From Monoplex corrugatus (Eukaryota > Mollusca > Gastropoda > Littorinimorpha > Ranellidae), in NCBI GenBank assembly GCA_030674185.1, contig JAPXFY010000015.1, positions 27,645,685 to 27,709,684 on the forward strand: DNA of 64,000 nucleotides, in the 5' to 3' direction. This document shows positions 58,422 to 64,000 of the stretch, piece after piece; within the stretch, counting starts at the first letter, position 1, and each line of letters begins with the position of its first letter. The position numbers and the translations under genes were made by a program. The notes under the pieces are model-generated. The model was not told the origin of the DNA and did no database searches. It was given only the letters and a program-made list of their open reading frames with translations.

Positions 58422-61400
58422 CCACCCTCCACTACAGCTGTTAGTACGTCTAACAGCCCACTTAGTTTGCCCTTTTGTTCAGCTTAGTTCAAAACAAACA
58501 TGTCCAACAATTCTTAGCTTGATCTCTAACATTGCCCATGTAGATTGTCCATCCATGCACTATAACGATTCACCCTTTCACTCTCTCACCCTATTCACAA
58601 TGAAGCTGGGGGGGGGGGGGGGATAGGATGAGGGAGAGATAGGGTTAATGAAACCACCTCTACCGTGGTGGCATGTGATCGTTTACATGGGCAATGAATG
58701 AATGAACATCGTTGTGGTGCTTCTATCGCTGTATCAACAAAATAACTGGGGAAAAATGACAAGTTACAATCCGGAATGCCTTGATTGTGAGCACAGCAGC
58801 TTACAAGAGCACGCTCTGGTCATTTGGTCGAACCAAAGACCTGGACTGCCCTTACATCTGGCTCGCTCGGCCATGTCAGATTAGGAAGCCGACATAAGGA
58901 GTACACAGTGACACTTGTACTAATCGTAGTGACACTGTTGTTAACACAAGACTGAGAATAACTAAAGAGACAGAAGGAAGATTGAAATAGATCGGAGAGA
59001 CATATAAAACCAGAATGACAACAAAAACAAACAAAAAGAAATAGTAGATAAATCATCAAATACAAAGCAAGCTGGTTGTCGGGGGGAGGAAGACAGAGGG
59101 AGATGGAGAGAAAGAGGACGAGCAGACACTACCCGGAAAGTTACCTTGTCAACAATTGCTGTTTCCCAAAAAACAACACAATAAAAGAGAAGATCAACAA
59201 AATATTTGTCGCGATTCAAACAAATAAATGAGGCGTGTTTACTGAGTTCAGCTATTTTGTTCAAAACAATTTTGCCTTTCTTTGTTAATGATCAGCGTCG
59301 TATCTTATTCCGATAATAAGAATATATAAAAGTCCAGTGATAATAACAATAAATGCGGCATCTAAAAATCATGAATGCACTCACATATACGTTTCTCCAC
59401 AAAAAAGCAGTTCTAAATTCAGGGCTGTGGAGCAGAAGAAGAAACAGAATAGCGTGGCTGGAGCGTTGTAAAGGAAACGCCGCCATCAAGAAAGGAAGCA
59501 CACCGCACGCAGACCAACAAGCATATCATGGAGCACCATTTGTCCCCCACCCTTTCTTCAGGCTAGTGGGAAAAAGATCACACAGAGTCACACAACAATC
59601 AGATCGTCCGATGAGTTCATGTCAATATTACAAGTCCAATAAAGTATAATTATAAACCACAGCCCCAGTGGGGCCAGCTAACAAGTGAGAGCACACTGTC
59701 TGGCGGGCCTTACAGGCATCCAAACAGTAATCTCGGCCTCTTTCTTCCTATACACACAGTCTCTACATAAATAATATGTCTGTGGTACACACAGGGACGC
59801 CACGTCAACGTCAGTGCCACACACACACAGACTTTCTGTGGCTCATACGACTGTTCATAGTTCTGTGGTATAAACACGGGGAGTCGGGGCAGGACAAGGG
59901 TGGGCAGAAGAGCGGACAGGGAGGTGGCTAGTGGAACGGGCCACGTACAGAGACTGCAGACATTGTGTTCGTCAACGCGTGTGAACTAGCCAGCAGTCAC
60001 CATCCGCTCTTCTGACAATCATTAACATCCTAACGGTCTGTGTTTCTGTTGTTTGTTTATCTTCACAGATAGGCACTCTGGATTGTGGAAAGAGACAAGA
60101 GAGAGAAAACAGTATCGCATAAATCAGCAACCGATAAATAATTTTCTGTCCCAAATATAAACACCATGTGGAAAAACATCCCGAGCAAATCGGTAACATT
60201 CGATGAAGAAGACTTGGCGATTACTCTCCCCAAAAATCTTAAAGTATAATCCAGAGTTCATATTTAACTGTTTTTTCCCCCTCAATTTGAAAAGATGGTT
60301 TGGATAACAAGACAATAATAATACTGTCCGTGAAAAATCATCTGCATGGTGTCATTCATATCATTTTTACATCAAGGGTATGATGTAGGTGTGTAACTGC
60401 GAGAGAAACCTAGTGTGTGTTGGTAACTGAATATCTCTCAAGATGCAGCAATACTTTTGGTTGTATGGCCAAACAATACATAGTTAAAATAGTCAAACAT
60501 GATCAGTTCACAGCTAGGTGGTGTGAGAGTCAACCCTGTATCGTTGCACACCGCTCAAAGGATCTGTCTCTCCACCTTCACTGCGTTTCACTCACAGTCT
60601 GTGTGTACACACACACACTCACACATACACAGACTTCAGTCTTCGCAGTTCCGGCAAAAGTGTACACCATGTACTCAGATGTGTACACTGCAATCTGTAC
60701 AAGGGCTGTACACAGCGTCAGTCAATACTGAAAAGAGAATATTGACATCAAGGTTCATGTTTATCGCCAGTCGTGTAGTTGTGATAATTAGTTGGTTGTA
60801 GTGTAGATGATGTATTTCTCTCCAAGATGTATTCTCAAGACTCCTCTTGTCTCTCTTCGTTGAAGATGACAGAAAAAAAAAATAAAAAGAAACACAGTCA
60901 CTGGATTAGCCTGGACCAGGCACCTCCTCCTGGGCAGTGGTTTCATCAAAATACTGATCGTCCACACGTTTATATTCTGTCGCCAGTGCCGGGCAAAGAT
61001 GGCAGCACAATCGCCAACAATGGCATCACCACCTGTCACCTTCACGGTCATAATAATTTCTTTCTAAAAATGTAGCTAAGGATGGAATCAATAGCAGAAC
61101 AAAAAGACATGTCATACAATATGATGGCAACCCTGGAAAATATCCTAGTGTATAAAAACTGCTCTAACGCCGCGATTTGAAGAATAACTCTTTGCTCCAA
61201 GAATTAATAAGAGGATATATTTTACACTCCCTGATTATGGCCTCAGATTGTGATTTTTTTTCACTGTCAAATTAAAACAAACTGTTGAATGCTTGTTACT
61301 ATGACCCGGCAAATTTCAGAAATCCACCAAAACACCACCAGAACAGTTAATTCAACAGAAACAAACTTCTGAACAAAAATACAGTAATTTGAGATATTTT

Positions 61401-62320
61401 GCAATCCAATCTCAGCTGCTAGGCAAAACTCTGAAACCTGGAACTGCTGGTCTTTTTGGCCTTACGCACATTTGATTTGAAATTCTCGTTCACAGCAGTC
61501 GTTTGGAACAATGTCTAAATCTGCCACGATGTCACATGACATCACATGGCCGACTCAGAAAATTTGAAAGTAGAAAATTTGTAGCTGAAGCAAAAACACT
61601 TATAACACAAAATATAGTATATCACACAAAACAAATATGGATCATTTGGAAATTCATTTCTTAAAGTATGCCAGCATTCTTTATTTCATCTGATGTATAT
61701 TACTATGAAAATGTTTATATATGCAACCTTTTGTCTCTGATTATTTAGGGACATCAGATCGAATACATTTGATCGAGATTATTGTTAATATTAGCATTCA
61801 CTTAAAAAAAAGAAGAAGAAAAATCAGCGTGCTAGGTTTGTTTGCTTCGTATAATTGTTGGTCCAGATGCAAAACGTTACGGGTAAAACATCTTCAGTCA
61901 CCAAGAAGGCAGCTGACTAAATATAGCTGTGAAGTAAGCCAAGTACAACAGACTGGCATTGAGAAACTTGTAGTAGATGACGATGTTCTGCAGCGATCCA
62001 GCCAACCACTGATATTGTCAGAAGGCTCCAAGTTGGTACTGTGGTAAGCTAGGTGGCCATGGGTGGTGTGAGGGAGGAAGGAAGGAACCTGCCTGACGTC
62101 TTCCAGTGACTGAGCTCCTCTAGAGCAAGCGTTGCCTTTCCTCTTGAACCAGCACACACGTGTGGGAAGAGGAAATCAATATCATCTTGCTCTAGCTCGT
62201 GCCATGACTGGTACGAGAAAGGGGGGGGGGGGGGGGAAGAAGAAGAAAAAAAAAGTCAGCTCGCTGCCTGGCTTAGTAGCCGCCAGCAGAGTGGGCCCCA
62301 GGCGTCACAGGGCTCGTGCA
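58422..62320 (-). other. No open coding sequence; possible 3' UTR
   Basis: Unique AT-rich DNA with short G runs (58608-58621, and 62221-62237 interrupted only by length uncertainty). It lies immediately downstream of the minus-strand terminal exon at 62321-62513, so at least its right part is expected to be 3' UTR. TTTATT (AATAAA on the minus strand) occurs near 61680 and elsewhere, but I cannot choose the real polyadenylation site from sequence alone. Confidence 0.35.
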
Positions 62321-62513
62321 CTACGCCAAGCGCGAGCCGCTGGTGCAGGTGGGGGTAAAACTGGGCATCTGTTGGGACGCGTAGTTCTTGATGTGCTGAA
62401 GGCTCAACAGACTGTTGGCGATCATGCTGTCACGGCCCATGCCCATGTTCAGGTTCCGATCCACGGGGGTGTCCTTAGGGGCACGGAAGCCTATAGGGTC
62501 ATAGGGGAAATAC
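62321..62513 (-). CDS. Probable 3'-terminal coding exon, unknown protein
   Basis: On the minus strand, a pyrimidine-rich tract (CTTTTTTTTCCTTTCTGTTC) is followed by TTATGGCAG and an open frame of 63 codons ending in TAG at 62323-62321. The product begins YFPYDPIGFRAPKDTPVDR, contains NLNMGMGRDSMIANSLLSLQ and HIKNYASQQM, and ends in TPTCTSGSRLA. Codons are strongly G/C-ending, unlike the AT-rich surroundings, and the clean acceptor supports a real exon. The first base (62513) completes a codon split by the intron. The listed ATG further upstream lies in the intron and is not the start. I do not recognise the family: there is no domain, signal or membrane segment in this tail. The upstream exons lie beyond the window. 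Confidence 0.65.
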
Positions 62514-63189
62514 CTGCCATAAGAACAGAAAGGAAAAAAAAGCATTTAGCGCTCTGTGAAACCCACAGTTCAAAGATGTTCATGTGACACCTCGCTATTT
62601 ATATACATTCATCACTGATAAAGTTTCATCCAAAACCCAATGACTAAAACATGGTGAAGCTGAAGTATCAGCACAAAAATTAGTTCATGAGAATCCAGTA
62701 CGTATAAGATAACGATTTATGTTTACCACTGAAATCTGACATAGAATCTGACCATTACTACTGTTAGCCAGCCATTTGTGTTGGATATATTTTATGTCTG
62801 GATGGAAATATTGATTAGCTAGGATTCCATGAAAATAACGATTGTTAAGCTCTTAGCGATGATTTCCGGAACATTTTTACCACTTTCGAACCTGGGCCAT
62901 GAAATCTCTATAAGTGGCTTAACCCTACCCAGCTTACTTGACACTGTTGAGGTTGGAGAACGTAATCATAGGTCCTGAACTTACGTCAGCGTAACACAGC
63001 TCTCATTCTTGTCACGCCTTTTCGTCATCGGAACTTGGTTTTTATTAAGGGCGAATACGACTTTTGGTGTTGAAGGAAGTGTCGATCTCTCTCAGTGGAT
63101 TCTACCTTAACTTTCATTTGCGTAATTATTCATTATCAGAAGATGGCTCAAGTCGTGAATGAAATTGCAAAATGAAAGTTGGTTTCCTG
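62514..63189 (-). other. Presumed intron of the minus-strand gene
   Basis: AT-rich sequence directly upstream of the acceptor. I see no second exon here. The intron would continue through the LINE remnant at 63190-64000 and out of the window. Confidence 0.45.
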
Positions 63190-64000
63190 ATTTTTCCACT
63201 CAAGACAAAGACTGAAAACTAGTAGATTTTTTATCACCTTTTCATGTGTTTTCTTTCTTGTTTTTATCACAGAAACGTGGTTGAAATGTCGTAGTCATGA
63301 ACCCAAGATAAAACAGCTCACTCCACCTGGTTATAAAATAAAGTCCTTCACACGCCCTTCTTTAGGTGGTGGTCTTGCAGTCCTGTATAGAGATGTCTTA
63401 AATATCATTTCTATCCTTCATCCAACCCCTCCCCTTTTCACATTTGTCTTTTAAAGCTCTGGAAGTCATTCTCAACACCTCTGGTCAGACTGTCATCTTT
63501 TCCTGTCTCTATCGCCCACCTCCTAGCAGCACCAACAACCTGAGTGATTGTATGTTCCATCCTGAATTGGAATCTCGCCTTAATTTCTATTCTCTTGTTT
63601 TAGGTGACTTTATTTTTCATTTTGATAACCAAACTTCTTCTCACACCATGCGCCTACGCTTTTCACTGTCCAACCGCTCTCTTTCGCAGCTTGTAACCGA
63701 GCCCATGTACAAGAAGGGCCACATCACTGACTGGATAGTCGCATGTGATTACGATCAACCGATTTCTTCAATATCAGTGAAGAAAGAACCTTCCTCTGAT
63801 CATTTTGCTGTACTTGCCTCTCTAAATCAAATCAAAACTGACCAGAAATATGCGTGTTGTCACTCGCCGCAAACTTCATCTATCGACCTTAATGCTTTCA
63901 CTTTTGAAGCGACTGAACTTCGCTCAAGTCAATGATTCCACTGATCCTGTTACTTTGTATACGTCGATTCTCCGCCATTTGCTTGACAAACATGCCCCTC
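63190..64000 (+). pseudogene. LINE endonuclease domain, CR1/L2/Jockey-like, decayed
   Basis: The plus strand encodes an ORF2-type endonuclease in pieces: ITETWLK (63266-63286), TPPGYKIK, SLGGGLAVLYRD and, after a frameshift near 63445, FKALEVILN, FSCLYRPPPSS, LGDFIFHFDNQTS, KKGHITDWIVACD and SSDHFAVLASL. These match, in order, the TETWL, GGG.A.L, YRPP, GDFN.H, GH..D and SDH boxes of CR1, L2 and Jockey group LINE endonucleases. The usual Asn of GDFN is Ile here, and GH.LD reads GHITD, so the nuclease would be inactive. A second frameshift occurs near 63925. The element continues past the window edge and lies antisense to the terminal exon at 62.3-62.5 kb. It is a different lineage from the other LINE pieces in the window. 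Confidence 0.8.

Overview
The window looks like nuclear DNA of an animal, most probably a marine mollusc and perhaps a gastropod. The case rests on very abundant (GT)n, (GA)n and (CTCTGT)n tracts, several decayed LINE (non-LTR retrotransposon) ORF2 fragments of types common in molluscs, and a tRNA-derived SINE whose head and core I recognise from molluscan genomes. The taxon is an inference from memory of repeat families. There are no bacterial operons, no rRNA, no CRISPR array and no convincing intact tRNA. Most long open frames are translations of simple repeats.

Layout. 1-13.9 kb is a repeat graveyard. It holds a LINE ORF2 3' end (2998-3560, minus), a LINE endonuclease remnant (5737-6475, minus), a 23-bp minisatellite, a run of 71 T, a deletion-rich second copy of the endonuclease locus, and a 2.1-kb (CTCTGT)-derived satellite with 33-bp and about 329-bp periodicities. 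Two LINE 3' ends (11.4 and 13.8 kb) flank a SINE with an internally expanded 37-bp repeat.

14,027-31,982 is a direct tandem duplication of an 8.98-kb unit. The copies are almost identical outside simple repeats. Each carries two different LINE 3' fragments and several long microsatellites, including facing (CA)n and (TG)n blocks. Just past it, at 32.07-32.84 kb, is a minisatellite of about 37 units of roughly 20 bp.

33-62 kb is mostly unique, AT-rich DNA without a recognisable gene. It contains a degenerate-to-homogeneous array carrying ACGTCA motifs (36.5-37.5 kb), a tRNA-Arg-like pseudogene, a pair of perfect TGACGTCA sites, Z-DNA-prone (CG)n tracts, and two fold-back elements (55.3 and 58.3 kb).

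The only convincing host coding sequence is a probable 3'-terminal exon on the minus strand at 62,321-62,513. It has a clean splice acceptor and GC-rich codons, and I do not recognise its product. The DNA to its left may be its 3' UTR. The DNA to its right is presumably intron, and a decayed CR1/L2/Jockey-like LINE endonuclease lies there in the opposite orientation (63.19-64.0 kb). I see no set of genes that forms a new system. The noteworthy items are structural: the tandem duplication, the apparent noisy duplicate, the SINE with an internal repeat array, the fold-backs and the orphan exon.
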